The notes: generated from the letters alone by a model not told the origin. Shown: positions 28,576 to 36,457, numbered from the stretch's first letter. The stretch: 36,457 nt of DNA from Oscillospiraceae bacterium (GCA_016293265.1 JAEDEN010000009.1:1-36457); one strand, 5' to 3'. Translations and numbers: made by a program.

Positions 28576-30192
28576 TTAACCCCAGAAGGCGGAGAGCATG
28601 GGGATGACCTGCTTCTTGCGGCTCATGATCTTGGGCAGGAAGGCACAGTGGTCCCCGGGGTTTTTGATGTTGAAGGCCTGGGCGATGGTATCGTCGTCCC
28701 CGGCAAAGAGGAGCTGGGTGCCCTCCAGCAGCACATCCGTAATCATCAGCACCACGGTGTCGAAGCCCCGCTCCACCCGGATCTGGTTCATGGCCTCCAG
28801 GAAGGCCTTCTTCCGGTTCAAAAGCCGGTCGGAGTCCATGCAGGTGACCTGGCTGACGGCCAGGTCGTGGCCGGCGATGTGGAACTCCTTGTAATCGGTG
28901 CGGAGGATATCCGTCACGGACTTGTCGTCGCCGCAGGTGGCGGAGAAAATGGCGCGGCCCAACTCGTCCAGATTTACATCTGCGATGCGGGCCATGCGCT
29001 TGGCCATGTCAATGTCCCGCTGGGTGCAGGTGGGGGACTTGAACATGACCGTGTCGGACACGATGGCGGCGGCGATGAGGCCGGCCATCTTGGCGGTGGG
29101 CATCAGCCCCTTTTCCTGGTACATCCCCGCCACGATGGTGGCGGTGGAGCCCACGGGGTCGTTGCGGACGTAGATGGGGTTCTTGGTCTCGATGTCCGCC
29201 AGGCGGTGGTGGTCCACGATCTCCAGGATCTCAGCCTGGTCCAGGCCCGGCACGGACTGGGCTTTCTCATTGTGGTCCATCAGGATGACCCGCTTGCGGC
29301 GGGGGCGCAGCAGATGGAAGCGGGAAAGGGTGCCAACCACATGGCCGGTCTCGTCCAGGATGGGGTAGGAGCGGAAGCGGCTCTCCAAAACGGTTTCCTT
29401 GACGTCGTCGATGTAGTCGTCCAGGTGGAAGCAGACCAGGTTGCCGGTCTTGCAGATGGAGCTGATGGGCATGGCGTGGCAGATGAGCCGCACGGCCCGG
29501 TAGGCGTCGTAGGGGGTGGAAATGATGCAGGTGTCCGTGACGGTGGAGAGAAGGTCCTGCTCCACCTCTGCCTGGCAGACGATGACGCACTCCACCTTGC
29601 GCTCCACGGCCCGGCGGATCATGTCCGGCTGGTCGCCGCAGATGACGATGGAGTCCCGGGCGGAGAAGACCAGGTTCTCCCGGCTGGCGGGCAAGGCCAC
29701 CGTCACCTCGCCGGAGACGGTATCCCACATACTGCTGTCCTCGTTCAGGATCTCGCCCTCCAGAACGGAGAGGAGGTTGAACACGGGGATGTTTTTCATC
29801 CGGGGATTGCGGACGGAGGTCATGTCATAGGAGGCCACGTCACCGGCGGAGAGCATACCGTAGAGGCTGCCCTCCCCGTCGATCACGGGCATGGTGGAGA
29901 TCTTGTACTCCTGCATGGTCTGCCAGGCCCGGCTGATGGTGGCGGTGGAGGAGAGCATGGGGGGCGTATCGTAATCCAGGTCCTTTACCTGGGTGCGGAC
30001 GTTGTTGATGAGCTGGGGAGGCTCAAAGCCGAAGCGGTCCAGCACGCTTTGGGTCTCATCGCTGATCTGGCCCAGGCGGGCGGCGCGGTACTGGCGCTGG
30101 CCCAGGGCGTTTTTCAGCGCGGCGTAGGCCATGGCGGATACGATGGAGTCGGTGTCCGGGTTGCGGTGCCCGGTGATGTAGACGGTATCCAT
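28576..30192 (-). CDS. ppaC: Family II manganese-dependent inorganic pyrophosphatase with CBS-DRTGG regulatory insert
   Basis: This 538-residue cytoplasmic enzyme hydrolyses pyrophosphate. The DHH catalytic half is split by a regulatory insert. N-terminal YITGHRNPDTDSIVSAMAYA carries the first metal ligands. CBS domain 1 (about 70-125, ISTMPVIDGEGSLYGML), a DRTGG domain (~150-245) and CBS domain 2 (~250-305, FRSYPILDETGHVVGTL) follow. Then come EIVDHHRLADIET (DHH motif) and the C-terminal DHHA2 domain ending MSRKKQVIPML, the substrate-binding SRKKQ motif. Such enzymes are controlled by adenine nucleotides and diadenosine polyphosphates through the CBS domains. The ATG follows GAAAGGAGCAT. It is monocistronic. 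Confidence 0.95.
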   Translation of the reverse strand: MDTVYITGHRNPDTDSIVSAMAYAALKNALGQRQYRAARLGQISDETQSVLDRFGFEPPQLINNVRTQVKDLDYDTPPMLSSTATISRAWQTMQEYKISTMPVIDGEGSLYGMLSAGDVASYDMTSVRNPRMKNIPVFNLLSVLEGEILNEDSSMWDTVSGEVTVALPASRENLVFSARDSIVICGDQPDMIRRAVERKVECVIVCQAEVEQDLLSTVTDTCIISTPYDAYRAVRLICHAMPISSICKTGNLVCFHLDDYIDDVKETVLESRFRSYPILDETGHVVGTLSRFHLLRPRRKRVILMDHNEKAQSVPGLDQAEILEIVDHHRLADIETKNPIYVRNDPVGSTATIVAGMYQEKGLMPTAKMAGLIAAAIVSDTVMFKSPTCTQRDIDMAKRMARIADVNLDELGRAIFSATCGDDKSVTDILRTDYKEFHIAGHDLAVSQVTCMDSDRLLNRKKAFLEAMNQIRVERGFDTVVLMITDVLLEGTQLLFAGDDDTIAQAFNIKNPGDHCAFLPKIMSRKKQVIPMLSAFWG

Positions 30193-30242
30193 GGGGAGAT
30201 GCTCCTTTCAATGGAAAAGCGTTTGCAAAGTTGAACGTTTCT

Positions 30243-30271
30243 ATTATGGAGTCTGCTTTTCCCTTTGTCAA
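30243..30271 (-). promoter_or_regulatory. Promoter of the pyrophosphatase gene
   Basis: On the minus strand, TTGACA (30266-30271) and CATAAT (30243-30248) are 17 bases apart, about 45 bases before the ATG. Confidence 0.75.
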
Positions 30272-30287
30272 CCGGAGAAAAAGGACG

Positions 30288-30323
30288 AAAAGGGCGCGGA
30301 AACGATTGCTTCCGCGCCCTTTT
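30288..30323. terminator. Terminator after pyrG-pepP
   Basis: AAAAGGGCGCGGAA and TTCCGCGCCCTTTT form a 14-bp perfect stem with loop ACGATTGC. It ends the minus-strand pyrG-pepP transcript, whose last stop is at 30341. Confidence 0.93.
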
Positions 30324-30340
30324 CAGAAAAAATTCCATCC

Positions 30341-31414
30341 TTAAAGGACGATCAGCTCCTTGGGGGCCTTGGTCAGGTTTTCGCAGCCGTCCTCCCGCAG
30401 GCGGATAACGTCCTCGATGCGCACCCCCAGCTTTCCGGGGATGTAAATGCCCGGCTCCGCGGAGATGACCGCGCCCGCGGGGAGGGGGCCGGCGCTGGCG
30501 GGGGAGGCGTTGGGGGACTCATGGATCTCCACCCCCACGCCGTGGCCGAAGCTGTGGGTGAAGTATGCCCCGAAGCCCGCCGCCTCGATGACGGCCCGTG
30601 CAGCGGCGTCCACCTCCTTGCCGGTGACCCCGGCCCGGGCGGCGGCGATGCCGGCGGCCTGGGCGGAGAGGACAGTTTCGTAGATCTGGCGCTGCTGGGG
30701 GCTCACCGTCCCCACCGCCACAGTGCGGGTCATGTCGGAGCAGTAACCCTGGAAGATGCAGCCAAAGTCCATGGTCACCAGCTCGCCGCTTTGGATGGCC
30801 TTTTCGGAGGGGACGCCGTGGGGCAGGCTGCCGTTGGCGCCGGAGACTACGATGGGGTCGAAGCTCATGTCCTCCGCGCCGTAGTGGAGCATCAGGTATT
30901 GGAGCCGGGCGGCGATCTCCTTTTCCGTAACGCCGGGGCGGATCTCCTTCAGAATGTCGCCGAAGGCCTTCTCGGCGATACGCTGGGCGGCCACCATGGC
31001 GGAAAATTCCGCCTCGTCCTTCACGGCCCGGAGCCGGTGCATCATTTCGCTTCCGGGGACCAGCCGGCACTTCAGCTTTTCCTGGTAGGCCTGGTGGTCC
31101 CGGACGGTCATGCAGTCCTCCTCAAAGCCCAGGCGCTGGATGGACTGGGCCTCCACCACCCCGTTGATGAGCTGGGCGTAGCCCCGCCCCCGGCCCACCT
31201 CTTCTATGGCGGCGTCCGCCACATGGCGCTGGGCGGCTTCGGTGTAGCGGGAGTCGGTGAAATAGTAATTGCCCTGTTTCGTGACCAGGGCCACGCCGTC
31301 GGTGGCCGGGGAGCGGAAGCCGCAGGCGTAAAAGCGGTTGGCCTCGTGGGTCAAAAGCATGGCGTCCAGGTCATGGGCGGCCAGGGCGGCGGCAATTTGG
31401 GAGAAGTGGTTCAT
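30341..31414 (-). CDS. pepP: Xaa-Pro aminopeptidase (M24 family)
   Basis: This 357-residue cytoplasmic dimetal peptidase removes N-terminal residues preceding proline. A creatinase-like N-terminal domain (about 1-130) precedes the pita-bread catalytic domain. Metal ligands are visible in VTMDFGCIFQGYCSDMTRT (two aspartates), the histidine of THSFGHGVG, ISAEPGIYIPG and GVRIEDVI (two glutamates). PHGVPSEK contains the substrate-binding histidine. GGAAAGGAATGC precedes the ATG. It begins 33 bases after the pyrG stop with no promoter between, so it is probably co-transcribed. Confidence 0.95.
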   Translation of the reverse strand: MNHFSQIAAALAAHDLDAMLLTHEANRFYACGFRSPATDGVALVTKQGNYYFTDSRYTEAAQRHVADAAIEEVGRGRGYAQLINGVVEAQSIQRLGFEEDCMTVRDHQAYQEKLKCRLVPGSEMMHRLRAVKDEAEFSAMVAAQRIAEKAFGDILKEIRPGVTEKEIAARLQYLMLHYGAEDMSFDPIVVSGANGSLPHGVPSEKAIQSGELVTMDFGCIFQGYCSDMTRTVAVGTVSPQQRQIYETVLSAQAAGIAAARAGVTGKEVDAAARAVIEAAGFGAYFTHSFGHGVGVEIHESPNASPASAGPLPAGAVISAEPGIYIPGKLGVRIEDVIRLREDGCENLTKAPKELIVL

Positions 31415-31447
31415 AAATGCATTCCTTTCCTGTGGAGGGGAGTTGGG

Positions 31448-33043
31448 TCACTGCTCCAGGGCCGCTTTCACGAAGCCGAAGAACAGGGGGTGGGGCCGGT
31501 CGGGGCGGCTCTTGAACTCGGGGTGGAACTGGGCGCCCACAAACCAGGGGTGGCCGGGGAGCTCCACGATCTCCACCAGCCGCCCGTCGGGGGAGAGGCC
31601 CGCCAGGGTCATGCCTCCCGCCGTCATCTGGCCGCGGAAGTCGTTATTGAACTCAAAGCGGTGGCGGTGGCGCTCGGAGATCTCACCGGCGCCGTAGAGG
31701 GCGCGGCTGTGGGTGCCCTCCGCCAGGAGGCAGGGGTACTTGCCAAGGCGCATGGTGCCGCCCTTTTCCGTCACATTCACCTGGTCGGCCATGAGGGCGA
31801 TGACGGGGTGCTTCGTGGTCTCGGAAAATTCGGAGGAGTTGGCGTCCTCCCACCCCAGCACATGGCGGGCGAACTCGATCACCGCCATCTGCATCCCCAG
31901 GCAGATGCCGAGATAGGGGATGCGGTTTTCCCGGGCGTAGCGCACGGCGGCGATCATGCCCTCGATGCCCCGGCCTCCGAAGCCGCCGGGAACCAGGATG
32001 CCGCTGCAGCCGGCAAGCTGCCGGGGAGCGTTTTCCTCCGTCAGTTCGCCGGAATCCACCCAGCGGATGTCCACGATGGCGTCATTGGCGGTGCCCGCGT
32101 GGTTGAGAGACTCCACCACGGACAAGTAGGCGTCGTGGAGCTGGGTGTATTTGCCCACCAGGGCGATGCACACCCGGCGGTGGGCGTTTTTCTCCCGCTT
32201 CACCATGGCGCTCCACTCCCGCAGGTCCGGCTGGTGGGTGATGAGGCCCAGCTTGCGGCACACCACCTCGTCCAGCCCCTCCTTTGCCATCAGCAGGGGG
32301 ACCTCATACAGTGTTTCCGCTGTGGTGTTCTGAATGACGCAGTCGGCGTCCACGTTGCAAAACAGGGCGATCTTGCGGCGGATGTCCTCCGTGATGGGGG
32401 CGTCGCAGCGGCATACCAGGATGTCCGGCTGGATGCCCAGGGACAGCAGCTCCTTCACGGAGTGCTGGGTGGGCTTGGTCTTCAGCTCGCCGCTGCCGGG
32501 GATCTGGACGATGAGGGGCACATGGATGAACACCACGTCGCCGTGGGGCCGCTCGGAGGCCACCTGGCGGATGGCCTCCAGGAAGGGCTGGGACTCGATG
32601 TCGCCCACGGTGCCGCCGATCTCGCAGATCACCACGTCCACGTCCTCGGAGGCCATGGAGTAGATGCGCTCTTTGATCTCGTTGGTGATGTGGGGAATGA
32701 TCTGGACGGTGGCCCCCAGGTAGTCGCCCCGGCGCTCCCGGTTCAGAACGGACCAGTAGATCTTGCCGGAGGAGACGGAGCTGTTGCCCGTCAGGTTTTC
32801 ATCCACGAAGCGCTCGTAATGGCCCAGGTCCAGGTCCGTTTCCGCGCCGTCGTCGGTGACGAAGACCTCACCGTGCTGGTAGGGGCTCATGGTCCCGGGG
32901 TCCACGTTGATATAGGGGTCGAATTTCTGATTCCGCACCCGGAGGCCCCGCTGCTTCAGAAGGCGGCCCAGGGATGCGGCGCAGATGCCCTTGCCCAGGC
33001 CGGAGACCACGCCGCCGGTGACAAATACAAATTTCGTTGACAT
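31448..33043 (-). CDS. pyrG: CTP synthase
   Basis: This 531-residue enzyme makes CTP from UTP using ATP and glutamine. The synthetase domain (about 1-270) opens with KFVFVTGGVVSGLGKGICAASLG and includes NVDPGTMSPYQHGEVFV. The class I glutamine amidotransferase domain (~290-531) has the nucleophile cysteine in YLGICLGMQMAVIE, the oxyanion GGFGGRG segment and the HPEFKSRP catalytic His-Glu pair. I start at the ATG at 33043 by family alignment. A leader of about 220 bases with stems lies upstream (see separate entry). It leads a two-gene unit with pepP. Confidence 0.97.
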   Translation of the reverse strand: MSTKFVFVTGGVVSGLGKGICAASLGRLLKQRGLRVRNQKFDPYINVDPGTMSPYQHGEVFVTDDGAETDLDLGHYERFVDENLTGNSSVSSGKIYWSVLNRERRGDYLGATVQIIPHITNEIKERIYSMASEDVDVVICEIGGTVGDIESQPFLEAIRQVASERPHGDVVFIHVPLIVQIPGSGELKTKPTQHSVKELLSLGIQPDILVCRCDAPITEDIRRKIALFCNVDADCVIQNTTAETLYEVPLLMAKEGLDEVVCRKLGLITHQPDLREWSAMVKREKNAHRRVCIALVGKYTQLHDAYLSVVESLNHAGTANDAIVDIRWVDSGELTEENAPRQLAGCSGILVPGGFGGRGIEGMIAAVRYARENRIPYLGICLGMQMAVIEFARHVLGWEDANSSEFSETTKHPVIALMADQVNVTEKGGTMRLGKYPCLLAEGTHSRALYGAGEISERHRHRFEFNNDFRGQMTAGGMTLAGLSPDGRLVEIVELPGHPWFVGAQFHPEFKSRPDRPHPLFFGFVKAALEQ

Positions 33044-33266
33044 ATGATTCCCTACCTTTCCTATGATGCCCGCTGTCCGTCCGCAGTGCACAGAAACGGG
33101 CGGTTTTGCAAAAAGAAACAGCACCGGCAGATCGTTTTAGGGGGCGAAAGTCCCAGTCTTTTTCGGGACTTTCAGCTCACGATCCGCGGTGCCGTGGTGT
33201 CTTCGATTGTCGCGCTGCGGTGGGAAAGGACACCGCAAATCGCTGCCAAAGCGTTTCCAAAAATAC
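33044..33266 (-). promoter_or_regulatory. Long structured 5' leader of pyrG
   Basis: The predicted transcript start (~33266) leaves about 223 untranslated bases before pyrG. On the minus strand an imperfect 12-bp stem joins 33231-33242 with 33180-33191 (two G-U pairs), competing with a GGTGTC/GACACC pairing. A second hairpin, GAAAGTCCC/GGGACTTTC, lies at 33146-33173. No T run follows the hairpins, so simple termination is not evident. It does not look like the G-run reiterative-transcription leader of Bacillus pyrG. It may be a cis-regulator or an independent small RNA. Confidence 0.5.
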
Positions 33267-33272
33267 CTTTCC

Positions 33273-33301
33273 AATATAGCACCGCCGCTTTTCGGTGTCA
33301 A
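33273..33301 (-). promoter_or_regulatory. Promoter of pyrG leader
   Basis: On the minus strand, consensus TTGACA (33296-33301), a 17-base spacer and TATATT (33273-33278). It is among the strongest promoters in the window. Confidence 0.8.
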
Positions 33302-33348
33302 TGGAAACCCTTTTGGCATTTTTTACAAAATCCCGGGGCGGGGAAGGC

Positions 33349-34221
33349 TCACCTGCCCAGTTCCACGTATTTTCGAAGCTGGGCCTCCCCCCGGAGGGCG
33401 GCGTCGCACTGGGCGATGAGGGCCTCCCGGTCCTGATTCAGCGTGCCCTTGAGCACCAGGTAGTTGCTGGCGTGGTTGGAGCGGAACACGGCGCCGGGAC
33501 AGTCGATCTCGCTGAGGAAAAGGCGGGTCTCCCGGATCAGCTCCATGGGCTGGGGCATGACGAGACTGCCCTCCTGGATCCACTGGGCCATGGGGGTGCC
33601 GGTGTAGATGCGCAGGGTGAGAAGGGCGATGAAGTCCGGCCTCATGGCGTTCAGGGCGTGGGCGGTGTCCACGGCGTGGGCCTCCCAGTCGCCGTTGCTG
33701 CCGGAAAGGCCGTTGATTGCGGTGACGGAAAGGGTCATGCCCGCTTCCTTCAGCTTCCGGCCGCACTCGATCTGCTGGGCCACGGTGACCCCCTTGTTGA
33801 TCTTCTGCAGCAGGGCCTCGTTGCCCGTTTCCAGGCCCAGATAGGCCATGGAAAGGCCTGCCTGGCGCAGCTTTTTCAGATCCTCCGGCGTTTTGCCCAG
33901 GATGCTGCGGGGACTTGCGTAGGTTGCCACCCGCTCACACTCGGGGATCTCCTCCCGGATGAAGTCCAGGATGCCCAGCAGGTGCTCCGTGGGCAGGATC
34001 AGCGCGTCGCCGTCGGCCAGGAAGATGCGCTCGATGCGGTCGTATTTGCTTCTGGCCCACCGGAGGTCCTCCATCACCTGGGCGATGGGGGTGATGGAAA
34101 ACTGCTTCGCCTTGTACATATTGCAAAAGGCACATTTGTTGTGGCTGCACCCCACGGTCACCTGGACGATGAGGCTGTAGGCTTCGCTGGGGGGACGGTA
34201 AACGGCGCCGGAATAGTGCAT
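33349..34221 (-). CDS. Radical SAM protein, function unknown
   Basis: This 290-residue protein carries the cluster motif GCSHNKCAFC at residues 24-33; the cysteines are C25, C30 and C33, a CX4CX2C spacing rather than the classical CX3CX2C. FLADGDALILPTEHLLGIL and AYLGLETGNEALLQKINKG are typical of the Elp3/HemN-like radical SAM TIM-barrel group. There is no B12-binding or TRAM domain. The start at 34221 follows GAAAGGAG by 8 bases; upstream extension of the frame is not supported. The substrate is unknown. It is transcribed alone, divergent from the second ABC transporter. Confidence 0.9.
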   Translation of the reverse strand: MHYSGAVYRPPSEAYSLIVQVTVGCSHNKCAFCNMYKAKQFSITPIAQVMEDLRWARSKYDRIERIFLADGDALILPTEHLLGILDFIREEIPECERVATYASPRSILGKTPEDLKKLRQAGLSMAYLGLETGNEALLQKINKGVTVAQQIECGRKLKEAGMTLSVTAINGLSGSNGDWEAHAVDTAHALNAMRPDFIALLTLRIYTGTPMAQWIQEGSLVMPQPMELIRETRLFLSEIDCPGAVFRSNHASNYLVLKGTLNQDREALIAQCDAALRGEAQLRKYVELGR

Positions 34222-34256
34222 AGCGTTGCTCCTTTCAGATAGGGACTTTCCCTTCT

Positions 34257-34286
34257 TTTGTACCATATCTTTGGGGAGAGCGTCAA
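34257..34286 (-). promoter_or_regulatory. Promoter of the radical SAM gene
   Basis: On the minus strand, TTGACG (34281-34286) and TACAAA (34257-34262) are 18 bases apart, with a TGG upstream of the -10 (extended). Confidence 0.6.
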
Positions 34287-34405
34287 GGACTATGAGCCCG
34301 TCCTCCAAGAAAAGGCAAAAAGATCCGGGGATGTATTTCGCTGATTTACACAGGAAAAAGGCGATAACCACAGGAAAGAGATACTACTTTTGTGAGATTT
34401 GACGG

Positions 34406-34434
34406 TTGACTTTAGAACTTTAAAGTTATATAGT
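34406..34434 (+). promoter_or_regulatory. Promoter of the TrpX-like lipoprotein gene
   Basis: TTGACT (34406-34411), 17 bases, TATAGT (34429-34434). The leader to the ATG is about 105 bases and contains GGCGGA/TTCGCC-type pairing (34474-34501); I recognise no riboswitch in it. Confidence 0.8.
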
Positions 34435-34545
34435 GTAAAAGCACAAGGACAAATGCAAATCGTGAATCCTGCCGGCGGAACGGAGTCGGACAGCCTTCGC
34501 CATTTACTGCTTTCCTTACCACTACCAATGAAGGAGATCATGAAG

Positions 34546-35565
34546 ATGAAAAAGAAGTTGCTTGCTCTTGCTCTGACCGGTGTAATGGCCCTGAGTCTTG
34601 CCGCCTGCGGCGCCAAGGAAGACGCCCCTGCCGCTCCCGCCGCCTCTGCCCCCGCCGCCTCCTCTGCTCCCGCTGCCTCTGCCCCCGCCGAGACCTACAC
34701 CGTGGGCATCTGCCAGCTGGCCCCCCATCCGGCGCTGGACGCCGCCACCCAGGGCTTTAAGGATGCCCTGACCGCCGCCCTGGGCGACGCTGTTACCTTC
34801 GAAGAGCAGAACGCCGCCGGCGACAGCCCCACCTGCGCCACCATCGTCAACGGCTTCGTCTCCGCCAATGTGGACCTCATCATGGCCAACGCCACCCCCG
34901 CCCTGCAGGCCGCCGTGGCCGCCACTGCTGACATCCCCATCCTGGGCACCTCCGTCACCGAGTACGGCGTGGCTCTGGGCATCAAGGACTTCAGCGGCAC
35001 CGTGGGCACCAATGTCTCCGGCACCTCCGACCTGGCTCCCCTGGACCAGCAGGCCGCCATGGTGAAGGAGTGGTTCCCCGAGGCCAAGACCGTGGGCCTG
35101 CTGTACTGCTCCGCTGAGGCCAACAGCCAGTATCAGGTGGATACCGTCCAGGCTGCCCTGGAGGATCTGGGCTTCACCTGCACCCAGTATCCCTTTGCCG
35201 ATACCAACGACATGGCTTCCGTGACCCAGAGCGCCGCCGATAACAGCGACGTCATCTATGTCCCCACCGACAATACCTGCGCCAACAACGCCGGCATCGT
35301 GGACAACATCTGCCGCCCCGCCAAGGTCCCCGTCATCGCAGGCGAGGAGGGCATCTGCGGCGGCTGCGGTGTGGCCACCCTCTCCATCAGCTACTATGAC
35401 CTGGGCACCGCCACCGGCGAGATGGCCGCCAAGATCCTCACCGGCGAGGCCGATATCTCCCAGATGCCCATCGAGTATGCTCCCCAGTTCACCAAGAAGT
35501 TCAACGAAGCCATCTGCGCTGACCTGGGCCTCACCCCTCCCGAAGGCTATGTGGCCATCGGCTGA
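34546..35565 (+). CDS. ABC transporter substrate-binding lipoprotein (TrpX-like, ABC_sub_bind family)
   Basis: This 339-residue lipoprotein has a signal peptide ending in lipobox LAAC (C21), an Ala/Pro/Ser linker (about 25-50), and a periplasmic-binding-like fold starting YTVGICQLAPHPALDAATQGFKDAL, the hallmark of the TrpX/YufN-unrelated ABC_sub_bind family. Other family segments are NATPALQAAVAAT and DVIYVPTDNTCANN. Relatives import tryptophan or other small amino-acid-like ligands; the ligand here is not known. I start at 34546 because AAGGAG (34531-34536) is 9 bases away; the ATG at 34540 is too close. A terminator separates it from the permease gene. Confidence 0.92.
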   Translation: MKKKLLALALTGVMALSLAACGAKEDAPAAPAASAPAASSAPAASAPAETYTVGICQLAPHPALDAATQGFKDALTAALGDAVTFEEQNAAGDSPTCATIVNGFVSANVDLIMANATPALQAAVAATADIPILGTSVTEYGVALGIKDFSGTVGTNVSGTSDLAPLDQQAAMVKEWFPEAKTVGLLYCSAEANSQYQVDTVQAALEDLGFTCTQYPFADTNDMASVTQSAADNSDVIYVPTDNTCANNAGIVDNICRPAKVPVIAGEEGICGGCGVATLSISYYDLGTATGEMAAKILTGEADISQMPIEYAPQFTKKFNEAICADLGLTPPEGYVAIG

Positions 35566-35598
35566 CCGGATTGGCTTGAAAATCCGCTGAAATCCATG

Positions 35599-35639
35599 AA
35601 AAGGGACGGAAAAAGGCTTCCTTTTTCCGTCCCCTTTTG
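35599..35639 (+). terminator. Terminator between lipoprotein and permease genes
   Basis: AAAAGGGACGGAAAAAGG pairs with CCTTTTTCCGTCCCCTTTT (one bulged base), loop CTTC, ending in TTTT. Confidence 0.9.
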
Positions 35640-35648
35640 CTATACTTA
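35637..35648 (+). promoter_or_regulatory. Extended -10 promoter element before the permease gene
   Basis: TTGCTATACTTA contains TGCTATACT (extended -10) and is identical over 12 bases to the -10 region of the BMP operon at 6436-6447. The -35 region is poor and overlaps the terminator. Confidence 0.5.
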
Positions 35649-35739
35649 CAGTTAACTGCGTCCTTTTTTGAAAAAGGCCGCCGGGAGAGGGCGGATACCG
35701 CCCCATCACACCTATGAAGCACAAGGGGGAAATTCGACT

Positions 35740-36457
35740 ATGATGAATTTCATCAACGCACTGCCGGGCGCCGTGTCCCAGGGCCTGATCTGGGGCATTA
35801 TGGCCATCGGCGTGTACATCACATTCCGTATTCTGGACGTATCCGACCTGACGGTGGACGGCTCCTTCTGCACCGGCGGCGCCGTGTTCGTCGTTCTTTA
35901 CACCGGGGGCACCCATCTTGTGGTGGCCATGCTGGCGTCCGTGCTGGCGGGTATGCTGGCGGGCTTTGTCACCGGCCTTTTACATACCTTCTGCGGGATC
36001 CCCGCCATTCTTGCCGGTATTTTGACCCAGTTGGGCCTCTTTTCCGTTAACATGGCCATCATGGATATGAAGGCCACCGTGGCCATCAACATCTCCACTC
36101 CGGAGATGGTGGACCGGCTGCTGGTGTCGCTGCGGTTCGTGAAGGACGTTGCCAACGGCACCCGCCCCTTCTACCGCCACCCCATCCTGGTGGTGGGCAT
36201 CTTCACCGCCCTCATCATCGGCGTGCTGTACTGGTTCTTCGGCACGGAGCTGGGCTGCTCCCTCCGCGCCACCGGCTCCAACCCCAATATGGCCCGGGCC
36301 CAGGGCATCAACACCGACCGGTGCAAGATCCTGGCCCTCATGATCGCAAACGGCCTGGTGGCCCTGTCCGGCGCCCTGCTGGCCCAGTATAACAGCGCCT
36401 GTGAGATCAACATGGGCCGCGGCGCCATCGTCATCGGCCTGGCCGCCGTCATCATCG
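35740..36457 (+). CDS. ABC transporter permease (TrpY-like, BPD_transp_2), 3' end beyond window
   Basis: The frame is open from the ATG at 35740 to the window end (239 codons seen). AAGGGGGA lies 9 bases upstream. The protein starts MMNFINALPGAVSQGLIWG and shows at least six hydrophobic helices. FRILDVSDLTVDGSFCTGGA and LRATGSNPNMARAQGIN (cytoplasmic coupling loop) place it in the branched-chain/sugar-type permease family, in the branch that pairs with TrpX-like binding proteins. The cognate ATPase is expected just downstream, outside the window. Confidence 0.93.
   Translation, partial: MMNFINALPGAVSQGLIWGIMAIGVYITFRILDVSDLTVDGSFCTGGAVFVVLYTGGTHLVVAMLASVLAGMLAGFVTGLLHTFCGIPAILAGILTQLGLFSVNMAIMDMKATVAINISTPEMVDRLLVSLRFVKDVANGTRPFYRHPILVVGIFTALIIGVLYWFFGTELGCSLRATGSNPNMARAQGINTDRCKILALMIANGLVALSGALLAQYNSACEINMGRGAIVIGLAAVII

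Noticed and set aside
33146..33242. T-box riboswitch upstream of pyrG (GGCACCGCGG resembles the T-box core)
   Set aside because: Only the GGNACCGCG half matches; the upstream AGGGT part and the tRNA-pairing TGGN are absent, no specifier stem is clear, and no T-run terminator follows.
1..36457. CRISPR arrays, tRNA or rRNA genes, transposases, toxin-antitoxin or phage genes
   Set aside because: I looked for repeats with regular spacing, tRNA-like T-loops, and integrase or transposase motifs on both strands and found none.

Overview
The window looks like a chromosomal segment of a G+C-rich (clearly above 60% by eye), anaerobic, spore-forming Firmicute, most likely a gut Oscillospiraceae of the Flavonifractor/Lawsonibacter/Intestinimonas type. 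This is inferred from Gram-positive ribosome binding sites, sporulation genes (YlbJ-, YqfC- and YqfD-like), oxygen-defence proteins typical of clostridia (reverse rubrerythrin, flavin reductase-rubredoxin fusion), a ferredoxin-linked 2-oxoacid oxidoreductase and protein sequence style; no marker such as 16S rRNA is present. I see no tRNA, rRNA, CRISPR array, transposase or prophage gene.

Layout. 1-980: 3' end of an elongation factor G gene whose last ~60 coding bases plus trailer are duplicated 210 bp downstream around a palindromic element. 1015-3550: peroxide/oxygen stress cluster (PerR with a candidate self-operator, reverse rubrerythrin, small XRE regulator, Hrb-like flavin reductase-rubredoxin, 75-residue leader-like protein). 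3562-4785 (minus): exported SLH-repeat serine protease. 4893-11625: nucleoside uptake and salvage (deoC, deoD, BMP-family binding lipoprotein, ATPase, two permeases). 11701-18981: divergent sporulation/housekeeping block (YlbJ-like on minus; yqfC-yqfD-phoH-ybeY-small protein-recD2-comF on plus). 19070-21683: mreB-type gene, then a DUF2156-GNAT fusion. 21694-25831: minus-strand operon (MinD-like ATPase, ferredoxin, alpha, beta, gamma of a 2-oxoacid:ferredoxin oxidoreductase) facing a divergent FadR-type GntR regulator with a candidate operator at the operon's start site. 26025-28558: 172-residue protein of unknown function plus CstA transporter. 28576-34286 (minus): CBS-containing family II pyrophosphatase; pyrG-pepP behind a ~220-nt structured leader; radical SAM protein. 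34406-36457: second ABC uptake system (TrpX-like lipoprotein, permease cut by the window end).

How it works together. The deoC/deoD and BMP transporter genes form a coherent route: import nucleosides, cleave them by phosphorolysis, feed deoxyribose-5-phosphate to glycolysis. The KOR operon and CstA transporter handle 2-oxoacid or peptide carbon. The PerR cluster protects oxygen-sensitive enzymes such as the KOR. Most of the window is conventional. The points I would look at first are the EF-G 3' duplication with its palindrome, the MinD-like ATPase heading the KOR operon, the long pyrG leader, the SLH-protease, the leader-like 75-residue protein and the unknown protein coupled to CstA. None of these is proven to be a new system from sequence alone.
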